Part shown: positions 18,883-27,668 of the stretch, one piece after another | Numbering within the stretch: the stretch's first letter is position 1 | How the letters are laid out: every line of letters starts with the position of its first letter | Origin: Aquipseudomonas alcaligenes_A | GTDB taxonomy: Bacteria; Pseudomonadota; Gammaproteobacteria; Pseudomonadales; Pseudomonadaceae | Assembly (NCBI GenBank): GCA_048595745.1 | Contig: CP184361.1 | Reading direction: 5' to 3' (one strand) | Length of the DNA stretch: 64,000 nt | Made by a program: the position numbers and the translations under genes | Notes under the pieces: generated by a model | Seen by the model: only the letters and a program-made list of their open reading frames with translations | What the model was told of the DNA's origin: nothing | Databases searched by the model: none

Positions 18883-19539
18883 ATGAAACCCACACTGATG
18901 CTGTCTCTTGGCCTCGCCGCCGGTCTGCTGCTGACCGGCTGCGCCAGCAAGACCACTCAACCCTCGCAGTATTCCGGCTTCCTCAGCGACTACTCGCAGC
19001 TGCAGCAGGCCACTTCGGCCAGCGGCGCACCGGTGCTGCGCTGGGTTTCGCCTGACTACAGCGCCAGCCGCTACGCTTCGGTGTACCTGGAGAAACCCGT
19101 GTTCTACCCGGCGCCAACGCCAAGCGAGCAGGTCAGCCAGGCGGCCCTGAACGACATCAGCAATTACCTGTATCAAGCCATGCGCCGCGAGTTGCAGAGC
19201 CGCATGACGGTGGTCGACCAACCCAACGCGGACAGCCTGGTACTGCGCAGCGCCATCACGGCGGTCAACGTCTCCACCGAGGGCCTGAAGCCCTATGAGG
19301 TGATTCCCGTCGCACTGGTACTGGCCGCCGCCACCACGGCCGCCGGTACGCGCGACAAGAACACCGAGATCTACGTCGAACTGGAAGCGCTGGACGGCCG
19401 CACCAGCCAGCCGATGCTGCGCGTGGTGCGCAAGGGCCACGGCCTGGCACTGGAAAACAGCAGCACCCAGCTGAGCCTGAAGGACCTCAAACCCGCTCTG
19501 GACGTCTGGGCCCGCGACGCCCGCGCCTTCAAACCCTAA
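18883..19539 (+). CDS. DUF3313 family lipoprotein
   Basis: The 218-residue product has a lipoprotein signal with lipobox LLTGCAS (Cys20), so it should be anchored in the outer or inner membrane facing the periplasm. The body matches the DUF3313 pattern: YSGFLSDYSQLQ, LRWVSPDY, YLEKPVFYP and a C-terminal region on AMRRELQSRMTVVD. The role is unknown. AGGAG precedes the ATG by eight bases and a TATAAG box lies about 45 bases upstream. A short internal stretch (VALVLAAATTAAGTR) is hydrophobic and probably packs against the membrane. Confidence 0.82.
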   Translation: MKPTLMLSLGLAAGLLLTGCASKTTQPSQYSGFLSDYSQLQQATSASGAPVLRWVSPDYSASRYASVYLEKPVFYPAPTPSEQVSQAALNDISNYLYQAMRRELQSRMTVVDQPNADSLVLRSAITAVNVSTEGLKPYEVIPVALVLAAATTAAGTRDKNTEIYVELEALDGRTSQPMLRVVRKGHGLALENSSTQLSLKDLKPALDVWARDARAFKP

Positions 19540-19654
19540 GCAGCGCGCCGCGTGGGGCGGGACCCGCGCGGCAAACTCCGGTAACAAGCCGGGCGGGAAC
19601 CCGGAGCGAATCGGCATACTCTGTTGGCGATCCGCCACTATCGAGTAGTCCCCC

Positions 19655-21355
19655 ATGTCGCTTGCCGCCCTGGCTCCCGATACGTCCGCCCAGCGCTTGC
19701 CCTGGTCCATCGCCCTGCCGCGCCTGCTGCTGTTGAGCACGCTGAGCGCCTGCCTGCTGATGGCCGACGACTTCATCCAGCAACTGTTCACCAGCGCCAA
19801 CCAGGCCGAGCTCGAGGCCCGCTTCGTGGTAGTGGTCTGGCTGTTCGCCCTGGGCCTGTGGCTGTGCGGCATGCCGCGCCTGGTCGCGAGCCTGCTGGTG
19901 CTGCTGGCGGCCATGCAGCTGATCCAGCTCAGCCATGTGTCGTTCTTCGGCGAGCCGTTGGCGGCGCCCGACATCGTCAGCCTGTTCAGCGACTTCGCCG
20001 AAGTGCGCGAAACCGGCTGGGCCAGCTTCGCCGACCACTGGCACGTGCTGCCCACGGTGCTGCTGCCCTATGGCCTGCTGCTGGCGCTGCACCTATGGCT
20101 GCCGCGCCGCCTGCGCTTGCCACAGAGCCGCTGGGCTCTGCTGATCATCGTTCTGGTGCTGGCGGCCAAGCCCTGGCGCGCCACCTACCGCGACTACAGC
20201 TCGTTCCTCCCCGGGCCGACCCGCAGCGGCCTGCATAACAGCTTTAACGCCTTCGCCTTCTATGGCGTGCGCCTGGCCTTCCGCCCGGCCGAGGCGCTGC
20301 CCAAGGCGCCGTTCGCACCCTACCGGGTCACGCCGGTGGCCAGCGGAGCCAAGCATGTCTGGGTGGTGGTGGCCGACTCGCTGCGTACCGACCGCCTGGG
20401 CGTGTTTGGTCACACGCGCAACACCACCCCGACCCTCAGCCGCCTGCAGGCCGAGGGCGCACTGCTGGCGCGGCCGGGCATCGCCTCCGGGGTATCCACG
20501 GCGGTCAGCCTGCCGATGCTGCTCAACCTGATCCGTGAGCCCGGCCAGCCCGAGCTGCTGCGCCAGCAACCGCACAATCTGTTCGCCCTGGCCCGCGCCA
20601 GCGGCTTCCGCACCCACTGGCTGTCGGCGCAGGAATCCAAGCTGCTCAGTCACCTGGGCAGCCGCCACCTGGACGTCAGCATCACCCGCGAGGACCACCC
20701 GCTGCTGTTCCTCAAGCGCCACGACCATGCCCTGGTCGATCTGCTCGGCGAGCAGCACTGGGGCGAACGCAACTTCGCCGTGATCAACCTGCGCACCGCA
20801 CACCTGCCGTACGAAGAGAACTACGACCAGCATCAAGAGCCACTGCCGAGCTGGCCGGTCGATCCGTCACTGCCGCGCGAGGAGCGCCAGCGCAACGCCT
20901 ACGACAATGCCATCGGCTACCTGGATGACGTACTCGCCGAGGTGATCGCGCGCTTCGACCAGCTGGAAGGGGAGCGCTACCTGCTGATCACTGGCGACCA
21001 CGGCCAGCTGCTCGGCGAGGGCGGGCGCTGGGGCCATAACGACCTGCTCCCGCAGGTCGCCGAAGTGCCGGTGATGGTGCTGGCGCGCGAGGCGCCGGAA
21101 GCGGCCCTGGAGTCGCTGCGCCAGGAGCAGTGGGTCAGCCACCACGAAGCCGGACTGTGGCTGGCAGAGCGCCTCGGCCAACGGGTGGAAAACCCCAACC
21201 GGATTGCTGGCGAACATTTCGTGCAGGGCAAGCAGCTGTTCGGCGACAACATGATCCAGCGTGTACGGGAAACGCCCGCAGGTCTGGTATTCGATGAGCC
21301 GCGCCTGCTCAGCCGCTGGCTGCGGGATCTGGGGGAGGCGCCATCCACGCCCTGA
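19655..21355 (+). CDS. Sulfatase-fold membrane enzyme (phosphoethanolamine or phosphoglycerol transferase-like)
   Basis: This is an inner-membrane protein of 566 residues. The N-terminal 180 residues carry about five membrane segments. The C-terminal periplasmic domain (about 230-560) has the alkaline-phosphatase/sulfatase fold: VVADSLRTDRLGVFGHTRNTTPTLSR opens the metal site, GVSTAVSLPML holds the probable nucleophile Thr, and ITGDHGQLLGE closes the metal site. This is the layout of EptA and LtaS relatives, which move phospho-head-groups onto lipids or glycans. The substrate cannot be read from the sequence, and no LPS or capsule genes are nearby. It could instead be a YejM-like regulator, but the nucleophile appears intact. 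Confidence 0.8.
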   Translation: MSLAALAPDTSAQRLPWSIALPRLLLLSTLSACLLMADDFIQQLFTSANQAELEARFVVVVWLFALGLWLCGMPRLVASLLVLLAAMQLIQLSHVSFFGEPLAAPDIVSLFSDFAEVRETGWASFADHWHVLPTVLLPYGLLLALHLWLPRRLRLPQSRWALLIIVLVLAAKPWRATYRDYSSFLPGPTRSGLHNSFNAFAFYGVRLAFRPAEALPKAPFAPYRVTPVASGAKHVWVVVADSLRTDRLGVFGHTRNTTPTLSRLQAEGALLARPGIASGVSTAVSLPMLLNLIREPGQPELLRQQPHNLFALARASGFRTHWLSAQESKLLSHLGSRHLDVSITREDHPLLFLKRHDHALVDLLGEQHWGERNFAVINLRTAHLPYEENYDQHQEPLPSWPVDPSLPREERQRNAYDNAIGYLDDVLAEVIARFDQLEGERYLLITGDHGQLLGEGGRWGHNDLLPQVAEVPVMVLAREAPEAALESLRQEQWVSHHEAGLWLAERLGQRVENPNRIAGEHFVQGKQLFGDNMIQRVRETPAGLVFDEPRLLSRWLRDLGEAPSTP

Positions 21356-21419
21356 ATGGGGCTTGCGACCGACCCGCCAGTAGCGGAGGCTGGGCACAGA
21401 ACCCAATCAGGAGTCTGCC

Positions 21420-21827
21420 ATGCCCAGTCTAAACCCCAGTCGCGACCAGCTCGCAGCCTTTGCCCAGAACATGCCGGACGACACACCGATCCTGATGCTC
21501 AACCTGCTGCGCTACCGCGAGGCGGCCGACTACCCGCCTGACAGCGGACATAGCCCCTGCAGCGGCCGCGAAGCCTATAAGCGCTACAGCAGGATCGCCC
21601 TGGGCAAGGTGCAGGGCGCTGGCGGCCAAGTCGAGCTGATGGCGCAGGCGCAGATGGCCCTCATTGCACCGCACGACGAGCAGTGGCATGACCTGCTGTT
21701 GGTGCGCTACCCCTCGAAGGCCGCCTTCCTCGGCATGCTCGCCGACCCCGAATACCGCGCCGCCACCGTGCACCGCACGGCGGCTCTGGCCGACTCACGG
21801 CTGATCGGCTGCCTACCGCCGGGCTGA
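21420..21827 (+). CDS. DUF1330-type small protein (dimeric alpha-beta barrel)
   Basis: The 135-residue cytoplasmic protein has the features of the DUF1330/EthD-like ferredoxin-fold families: an N-terminal strand PILMLNLLRYRE, a central YKRYSRIALGKVQGAGGQVELMAQAQ, and WHDLLLVRYPSKAAFLGMLADPEYRAATVHRTAALADSRL. The function is unknown; relatives are small-molecule-binding or heme/oxidoreductase-like dimers. AGGAG lies upstream (about 21409-21413). It ends at the base before the convergent phosphodiesterase stop at 21828. Confidence 0.8.
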   Translation: MPSLNPSRDQLAAFAQNMPDDTPILMLNLLRYREAADYPPDSGHSPCSGREAYKRYSRIALGKVQGAGGQVELMAQAQMALIAPHDEQWHDLLLVRYPSKAAFLGMLADPEYRAATVHRTAALADSRLIGCLPPG

Positions 21828-23399
21828 TCAATGCGCCGCGACGAAGTCGCGGAACGCTTGACCGGACAGCGGTTTGGCGAACAGCCAGCCCTGACCGATC
21901 TGCGCGCCCAGTTCGGCCAGTAGACGCGCCTGCTCGGCCTGCTCGACCCCCTCGGCGATCACTTTCAACCCCAGCGCCCGCGCCATGGCGATGATGTGCG
22001 GCGCCACCGGGCTGCTGGCAGCCTCGGTGCCCAGGGCATCGACGAAGCTCTTGTCGATCTTCAATACGTCCACCGGCAGCTGCTGCAGGTAGGAGAGACT
22101 GGAGTAGCCCGTGCCGAAGTCGTCGATGGCGATGCGGTGGCCGGCCTGACGCAACGGTTCGAGCACCGCCACGGCGCGCTGCGGATCGACCAGCCCACGC
22201 TCGGTGACTTCGTAGACCAGCTGTGCGGGTGCCACGCCGGCGGTTCGCAGTGCCTCATCTGCCTCGGCCGGGAAATGCGCCTCGACCAGGTCTGCCGCAG
22301 CCAGGTTGACCGAGATGTACAGCTGAGGATGCTGCCGCAGCAGCTCACCCTGCTCCTGCAGCACCTGGCGGATCACCCAGCGGGTGATCGCGGTAATCTG
22401 CCCGCTGTCCTCGGCCTGCGGGATGAACAGGTCCGGTCGCACCCGCTGGCCATCGGCGCGGCGCCAGCGCAGCAGCGCCTCGGCACCCACGCAGCGGCCC
22501 GTGTCCAGGTCCACCAGTGGCTGGTAGTCCAGCTCGAACTCATCACGCCGCAGCGCCTGGGCCAGCGCCCGCGCCAGCGACTGGTCACGGCGTAGCAGCA
22601 GGGCGACCAGCCAGCCCAGTAGGGCCGCCAGCACCAGGCCGAAAGTCGCGCCGAGCGCACGTAGCTTGAATTGTTGCTCGAGCAGGCGCTGCTCCGGACG
22701 ACTGACCAGCAGACGCAGACCGAAACGATCACCCGCCCCCAGCAGATAGGTGTGTCCGTCCAGGTGCAGCAGCCCCTCGGGCTGTTGCAGCAGACGACGC
22801 TCGCGGTCTCTGAGCTGCGAGGTGTCCCCCTCAAGGTCAAGCACCTGTCCACCGGGGCCCAACAGGCGGCTGTCGGTTCCCGCCGGCATCTGCATGAGTG
22901 CCCGCAGGAAACGCAGACTGCTGGCAACCTGCACACCACCACGACCGAGCATCAGCGAAGGCTGCAGGGGATCTTGCACACGCGAGGGCTGCCACCAGAT
23001 GTCGACATCATCGAGGCGCCAGTGGCGGTAGTCCTGCAGCGCGCGCGTCGACGGCAGCCGCAGGGTGCCGCAGGTCCGGCCGTCGGGCAGGGTGCGGCTG
23101 AAACCGACCACGAACAGTTCGGCAGCCGCACGCTGTTGCAGTTCGAAGGCCGAGGCTTCAGCGCAGCGCGCGGCATTCAGGGCATCCAGCTGGCGCATGC
23201 TGGCATAGAGGCTGTCGAAGAAGTCGCCAATGCGCTCGGCACTTTGTTGGCGCAACAGCTCCAGTTCGCGTTGCTCGCTGCGGCGCGCTTGCCAATCCGC
23301 CCCCGCGAACAACGCGGGCAGCAGCACCAGGGCACTGAGCAGAGCCGCCAGCAGGCCCATGGGCAAGGGGCGGAGCCACTGTTGCAATCCTTTGCCCAT
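21828..23399 (-). CDS. CSS-like sensor EAL-domain c-di-GMP phosphodiesterase
   Basis: This is a membrane-bound phosphodiesterase of 523 residues. A membrane helix (about 13-35) leads into a periplasmic domain (about 40-235), a second helix follows (about 245-270), and the EAL domain makes up the rest. The EAL domain has AEALLRWR, SVNLAAADL, YEVTERGL, DDFGTGYSSLSYLQ, KIDKSF and IAEGVE, so it should be active. The periplasmic part has two cysteines in CSS-domain positions, but the usual Cys-Ser-Ser reads Cys-Gly-Thr (GRTCGTLRLP). In CSS enzymes a disulfide there controls activity. GAGGAA precedes the ATG, 13 bases after the amidase gene, so the two may form an operon. Confidence 0.88.
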   Translation of the reverse strand: MGKGLQQWLRPLPMGLLAALLSALVLLPALFAGADWQARRSEQRELELLRQQSAERIGDFFDSLYASMRQLDALNAARCAEASAFELQQRAAAELFVVGFSRTLPDGRTCGTLRLPSTRALQDYRHWRLDDVDIWWQPSRVQDPLQPSLMLGRGGVQVASSLRFLRALMQMPAGTDSRLLGPGGQVLDLEGDTSQLRDRERRLLQQPEGLLHLDGHTYLLGAGDRFGLRLLVSRPEQRLLEQQFKLRALGATFGLVLAALLGWLVALLLRRDQSLARALAQALRRDEFELDYQPLVDLDTGRCVGAEALLRWRRADGQRVRPDLFIPQAEDSGQITAITRWVIRQVLQEQGELLRQHPQLYISVNLAAADLVEAHFPAEADEALRTAGVAPAQLVYEVTERGLVDPQRAVAVLEPLRQAGHRIAIDDFGTGYSSLSYLQQLPVDVLKIDKSFVDALGTEAASSPVAPHIIAMARALGLKVIAEGVEQAEQARLLAELGAQIGQGWLFAKPLSGQAFRDFVAAH

Positions 23400-23412
23400 G
23401 ACCGTTCCTCGC

Positions 23413-24189
23413 TCAGGGGGTGGTGTTCAATACGGCGAGTATCGCTGCCGTTTCCGCATCCGCCAGGCCATCGTAGCGATCCGGCCGGTACTTCATCTGG
23501 AAGGCCGCCAGCACGTTGCGGGTCTGTTCGTCGAACTGGCCACTGAAGGCCAGGCTGAAACCGACTTTTGCCAGTTGCTGCTGGAACCACAGTGCATCCG
23601 GCAACGCCTGTTCGAACTGGCCGCGCTGCCTGGCCACCTGTGCCGCGTCCGGCCAGCGGATCAAGCCAGCGTCGGCCAGGCGCTTCCAGGGAAACAGCGG
23701 GCCGGGGTCGACCTTGCGCTGCGGGGCCACATCGCTGTGACCGATGACGCTGTCGATGGGCAGGTCGTGACGCTTGACCAGTTCCTTGAGCAAGGCGATC
23801 AGCCTCTGCATCTGCGCCTCGCCGTAAGGCTGCCAGTAGCGGCCATTGGGCCCATCGAAATAGCCCTGGTTGACCAGTTCAATGCCGATGGTGCTGGCGT
23901 TCAGCCAGGTACGGCCCTGCCAGCTGCTGTCACCGGCATGCCAGGCTCGGCGATCCTCGTCGACCAGCCGATAGACCTTGGCCGAGCCATCGGCGATCAG
24001 GTAATGGGCACTAACTTCACCCTGGGTCAGCAGGGCCAGGGAACGCTGCAAGTCAGCGGAGGTGTAATGCAGCACAATGTACTGCACCCGGCTGCTCTGG
24101 CCGCGCGCGCTGTAACTGTCATCGATCGACGCGGTACCCGCGCAACCGGCGAGGAACAGGGCACAGAAGGTGAGGCTGAGAAATCTCAT
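23413..24189 (-). CDS. ampDh2: AmpDh2-type N-acetylmuramoyl-L-alanine amidase lipoprotein
   Basis: This zinc amidase cleaves the bond between N-acetylmuramic acid and the stem peptide of peptidoglycan. The 258-residue product has a lipoprotein signal ending LAGCAG (Cys16), placing it in the periplasm on a membrane. The Amidase_2 domain (about 35-175) has YIVLHYTS and GHSDVAPQRKVDPG, giving the zinc His residues, and HAGDSSW. A C-terminal peptidoglycan-binding domain (about 195-255) has FSGQFDEQTRNVLAAFQMKYRP. Length and layout match AmpDh2 of P. aeruginosa (259 residues, from memory), and the downstream order marC-dgcH-dsbA agrees. Confidence 0.9.
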   Translation of the reverse strand: MRFLSLTFCALFLAGCAGTASIDDSYSARGQSSRVQYIVLHYTSADLQRSLALLTQGEVSAHYLIADGSAKVYRLVDEDRRAWHAGDSSWQGRTWLNASTIGIELVNQGYFDGPNGRYWQPYGEAQMQRLIALLKELVKRHDLPIDSVIGHSDVAPQRKVDPGPLFPWKRLADAGLIRWPDAAQVARQRGQFEQALPDALWFQQQLAKVGFSLAFSGQFDEQTRNVLAAFQMKYRPDRYDGLADAETAAILAVLNTTP

Positions 24190-24215
24190 CGGTTGGGCGA
24201 CTGTCCGTTCTGAAA

Positions 24216-24809
24216 TCAGGGCGCGATATGCAGGATGCTCTGCAGATTGTCCAGCAGCATGTCGACACTGAGCATGATCAGCAGCATGCCGGTGAGGCGC
24301 TCGACCGCCGTCAGCCCGCGCGGGCCGAGGAACTTCTGCAGCCAGGAGGCCTGCAGCAGAATGCTGGCGGTGGCCAACCAGGCCAGCCCGACCGCCAGGT
24401 AGAGCTCCCAGATGGGCCCGTCGTAGGTGCTGCGCAGGGTCAGCAACACCGCCAGTGCAGAGGGCCCGGCCACCGCCGGCGTGGCCAGTGGCACCAGCAG
24501 CGGCTCACCATCGGGCAGATCGCCCAGCACGCCCTCAGGGCGCGGGAATATCAGGCGCATCGCGATCACGAAGAGAATGATGCCCCCGGCGATGGCGGTG
24601 GACTCGCGCGACAGCCCGAGGCCGCTGAGGATCTTGTCACCGAAGGTGAGAAACAGCATCAGCAGCGCCAAGGCCAGCAGCAACTCGCGCAGGGCCACGC
24701 GCATGCGCCGTTCGGGCGCGACGTTCTTCAGCGCGGCGAGGTAGATGGCAATGTTGCCGAAGGGGTCGGTGACCAGAAAAACCAGGACGGCAATACCGAA
24801 AATATCCAT
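24216..24809 (-). CDS. MarC family (YhgN-like) integral membrane protein
   Basis: The 197-residue protein has six predicted membrane segments. Signatures are FLVTDPFGNIAIYLAALK near the start, GGIILFVIAMRLIFP in the middle and PLATPAVAGPSALAVLLTL in the second half, all typical of MarC/YhgN. The role is unsettled; the family was once linked to antibiotic resistance without support. I chose ATG 24809 because AAGGAG stands seven bases upstream; an ATG 18 bases earlier is possible. It lies 26 bases upstream of the amidase gene in the same direction. Confidence 0.88.
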   Translation of the reverse strand: MDIFGIAVLVFLVTDPFGNIAIYLAALKNVAPERRMRVALRELLLALALLMLFLTFGDKILSGLGLSRESTAIAGGIILFVIAMRLIFPRPEGVLGDLPDGEPLLVPLATPAVAGPSALAVLLTLRSTYDGPIWELYLAVGLAWLATASILLQASWLQKFLGPRGLTAVERLTGMLLIMLSVDMLLDNLQSILHIAP

Positions 24810-24913
24810 GAACAACTCCTTGAGCACGCCATAGTCTATCCGGCGCGCCCAGCCCGCCCCAAATACGCCGCGCGGACAGCGGGCCGTCGCCCGCCCTCGG
24901 CGCCCAGCGCAGG

Positions 24914-26788
24914 CTACGCCAGCTCGATGCGGTTACGCCCCTCGCGCTTGGCGCGGTAGAGCGCCTGGTCGGCTCGGGCAAACACCGCATCGCTGCTGTC
25001 GCCGCTGGTGAAGGCGGTGAGCCCCGAGGACAAGGTGATGGTCACAGGTTCGCCACGGAAGTGGAAAGGACAGGACTCGACACCTGCGCGCAACGTCTCC
25101 AGCAGCTGCCGTCCGCCTTCCAGCGGCGTGCTGGGTACCAGCAGGACGAACTCCTCGCCGCCGAAGCGGGCGAGAAAGTCCGTCTTGCGCAGCCGCTTGC
25201 TGAGCTCGCCGGCGATGATCTTCAGCACCTTGTCGCCGGCCAGGTGGCCATAGCCATCGTTGATCCGTTTGAAGTGATCGATATCCAGCACCGCCAGCAG
25301 CAGATCACCGCCATAGCGCTTCCAGCGCGCCACCTCCAGCTCCAGACGCTCGGCCCAGCCGGCACGGTTGGCCAGGCCGGTCAGCGGGTCGGTGAGGGCT
25401 TTCTGCCGCTGCTCCTCGATATGCTCGCGGAAGCCCTGGGCTTCCTGCTCCATCTCGGCCACTTTCAGCGACAGCGCCTGCAGGCGCTCGGCCACCTCGC
25501 CCTCCCGCCCCTCGCGCTGGCGCTGGTGCTCGATCACCGTACTGAGCAGGCCGTCGAGGCGCTGCTCCAGGGCCTGCTTGAGGGTGCCCAGGTCCACTGC
25601 CTCCTGCACACTGGCCTGCAGGCCACTGACCTGCTCGCGCAGCTCACGGTTGAAGCTGCGCGAGCTTTCCAACGACTCGCTGTACCCCTCATGAGCCTGG
25701 CCGAGGGTATCGATGAAGGCCGCCAGGCGCTCGTTGAGCTGCTTGAGGTACACGGCGAACTCGCGCTGACCGCTGTCGCTCACCGCCAGCACCAGCACGG
25801 CCAGGTCGTCCAGCGCCGGTACCAGCTCGTACCAGTTCAGACCACCGCTGATGCGCTCGCGCAGAGCCTCGCCCTGAGGCTGGTGGTGCGCCGGCAACTC
25901 CAGCTCGTCGAGCAGGCCCAGCAGGCTCTGCGCCACATGCGGCGCCACCGTGCTGTAACCGGGCTCAGAGGATTCCGGCAGGGCGAAAGAGGGATCACCC
26001 TCGCCGGTCAGAATCCGTGCATCCAGCGGCAAGCTGTCCAGGCCGGCGACTGCGACCGGCAGCGGCGCCGCCGGACGCGCCACGGGAGCGGGATCCGTCA
26101 CTGCAGCAAGGGGCGCCGCCTCGGCAGTGAGCGAGGCAGAAACCTGGAGCGGCTGTGTGGCGGCCACGCCAGCAGGCGCCGGCACGTCACCCTCGTCATC
26201 CAGCATGATCGGCGCGGGCGCCTGAGGTTGCGACTGGGCTGCTGGAGCCTCGGGGACTGCCTCGTCGCGCCCGCCACCAAACAGGCGCTGCAGCAAACCT
26301 GGACGTTCCACTGGCGCACTGCCCAGCACCGTCAGCGTCTTGCCCTGCAGGCTGCTCAATTCAGCCAGCAGGGCCGGCATCTCGCGTGACTGACTGGCAC
26401 GCTCCTCGATACGCCTGGCAAACTGCTTGAGCGCCTTGCGCACCTCGCGCGGCGGGTCGAGCGCCAGCAGTTGCTGGGTCAGATCGGTAATGCCTGCAAT
26501 GTTCTGCTCGATGCGCTGCTGGCGGCGCTGCTCGGAATCCAGTACGGCCTTCTCCAGCCGCGGAATGAGCGCGGAGAGACCGCTATCCATCTGCTCGCCA
26601 CGGATCAGCTCACGCAGTTCCTGCATGCACTGATCAACCGCCTTGTCACTGCCCTCTGCAGCCAGCGAACTGCGCACCAGGCCGCGCCGCAGCAGGTCGA
26701 GACGCTCATTCCAGAGCTTCTCCTGCAACTCCTGCTGCTCAAGGCTTTTAAGGTATTTGGTTTTCCAGCGCTGGGCATTCTCGGTCAT
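24914..26788 (-). CDS. dgcH: Diguanylate cyclase DgcH
   Basis: This cytoplasmic c-di-GMP synthase has 624 residues. The last 165 form the GGDEF domain: the active site reads GGEEF (about residue 541), and RKTD five residues upstream is an intact product-inhibition site. DPLTGLANRAGW opens the domain. Residues 1-430 are mostly helical with coiled-coil character, broken by an Ala/Pro-rich stretch (about 165-260), and have no membrane helix. Length, architecture and the neighbours dsbA and cc4 match DgcH (PA5487) of P. aeruginosa. It is the third c-di-GMP enzyme of the window. Confidence 0.88.
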   Translation of the reverse strand: MTENAQRWKTKYLKSLEQQELQEKLWNERLDLLRRGLVRSSLAAEGSDKAVDQCMQELRELIRGEQMDSGLSALIPRLEKAVLDSEQRRQQRIEQNIAGITDLTQQLLALDPPREVRKALKQFARRIEERASQSREMPALLAELSSLQGKTLTVLGSAPVERPGLLQRLFGGGRDEAVPEAPAAQSQPQAPAPIMLDDEGDVPAPAGVAATQPLQVSASLTAEAAPLAAVTDPAPVARPAAPLPVAVAGLDSLPLDARILTGEGDPSFALPESSEPGYSTVAPHVAQSLLGLLDELELPAHHQPQGEALRERISGGLNWYELVPALDDLAVLVLAVSDSGQREFAVYLKQLNERLAAFIDTLGQAHEGYSESLESSRSFNRELREQVSGLQASVQEAVDLGTLKQALEQRLDGLLSTVIEHQRQREGREGEVAERLQALSLKVAEMEQEAQGFREHIEEQRQKALTDPLTGLANRAGWAERLELEVARWKRYGGDLLLAVLDIDHFKRINDGYGHLAGDKVLKIIAGELSKRLRKTDFLARFGGEEFVLLVPSTPLEGGRQLLETLRAGVESCPFHFRGEPVTITLSSGLTAFTSGDSSDAVFARADQALYRAKREGRNRIELA

Positions 26789-26812
26789 GGTGGCGATCCA
26801 GTGGCAAAGCCA

Positions 26813-27658
26813 CTACAGCATAGGCAGACTGAAACCGCTCGGCAGGCGGATATCGACCGCCACCGGCAGGTGATCGGAAATCGGCTGACTGAGCACTTCG
26901 ACGCGCTCCAGCAGCAGCGTGGGACTGAGCAGGATGTGATCCAGGCAACGCTGCGGCCGCCAGCTGGGAAAGGTTGCGGCGACCTGCGGCGCGAACAGAC
27001 CGAGATCACGCAGCGGTGATCGCTGCAGAAGATCGACGGCATGAGTGTTCATGTCCCCCATCAGCACCACGTGGCGATAGCCCTCGATCAACTCCCGAAC
27101 ATAGGCCAGCTGACGCGTGCGGGTCCGCGCACCGAGCGCGAGATGGAGATTGATGACTGCCAGGGCATCGGCACCCGCGCCGAAACGCGCCAGTATGGCG
27201 CCACGCCCGGGCGGCCCGGGCAGCGGATGGTCTTCCAGCAGGTCCGGACGCAGGCGACTGAGCATGCCGTTGCTGTGCTGGGCCAGGCGGCCCATATCGC
27301 GATTGAGCTGTTGGTACCAGTAGGGAAAGGCACCCAGCTCGGCGAGGCGCTCGACCTGGTTGATGAAGCCGGAACGCAGGCTGCCGCCATCGACCTCCTG
27401 CAGCGCGACCAGATCATAGTCGCCGAGCAAAGCGCCAATGCGTTGCAGATTGACTGCACGACCAGAGTGCGGCAGCAGGTGCTGCCAGCTACGGGTCAGG
27501 TAGTGGCGGTAACGTTCGGTGCTGATGCCGACCTGGATATTGAAACTGAGCAACCGCAGGCGCCCATCAAACCCGTGACCGCCGGATTCCGCGCAGAGGC
27601 CGTTGACCTGCGCTTGGCGCAGGCCCGCGGAACGCCCGGAACTCCAGCGGCGCAGCAT
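26813..27658 (-). CDS. Endonuclease/exonuclease/phosphatase family protein
   Basis: The 281-residue protein has the DNase I-like fold: LRLLSFNIQVG at the first strand, DLVALQEVDGG with the metal-binding Glu, INLHLALG, VLMGDMNTH with the catalytic Asp and Asn, and ISDHLPVAVD with the final Asp-His pair. All catalytic positions appear present. The substrate is unknown; relatives cut nucleic acids, phosphoinositides or sphingomyelin. No signal peptide is seen, and the first 30 residues are poorly conserved in look, so a later start is possible. It sits between dgcH and dsbA, as in P. aeruginosa (PA5488 position). Confidence 0.88.
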   Translation of the reverse strand: MLRRWSSGRSAGLRQAQVNGLCAESGGHGFDGRLRLLSFNIQVGISTERYRHYLTRSWQHLLPHSGRAVNLQRIGALLGDYDLVALQEVDGGSLRSGFINQVERLAELGAFPYWYQQLNRDMGRLAQHSNGMLSRLRPDLLEDHPLPGPPGRGAILARFGAGADALAVINLHLALGARTRTRQLAYVRELIEGYRHVVLMGDMNTHAVDLLQRSPLRDLGLFAPQVAATFPSWRPQRCLDHILLSPTLLLERVEVLSQPISDHLPVAVDIRLPSGFSLPML

Positions 27659-27668
27659 GGCGAGGGAC

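Noticed and set aside
17467..20055. 862-codon minus-strand frame across three genes
   Set aside because: It crosses the SpmA/SpmB-type gene in another frame and the lipoprotein and sulfatase genes in antisense; low-complexity Arg/Gly/Ala protein with no motif.
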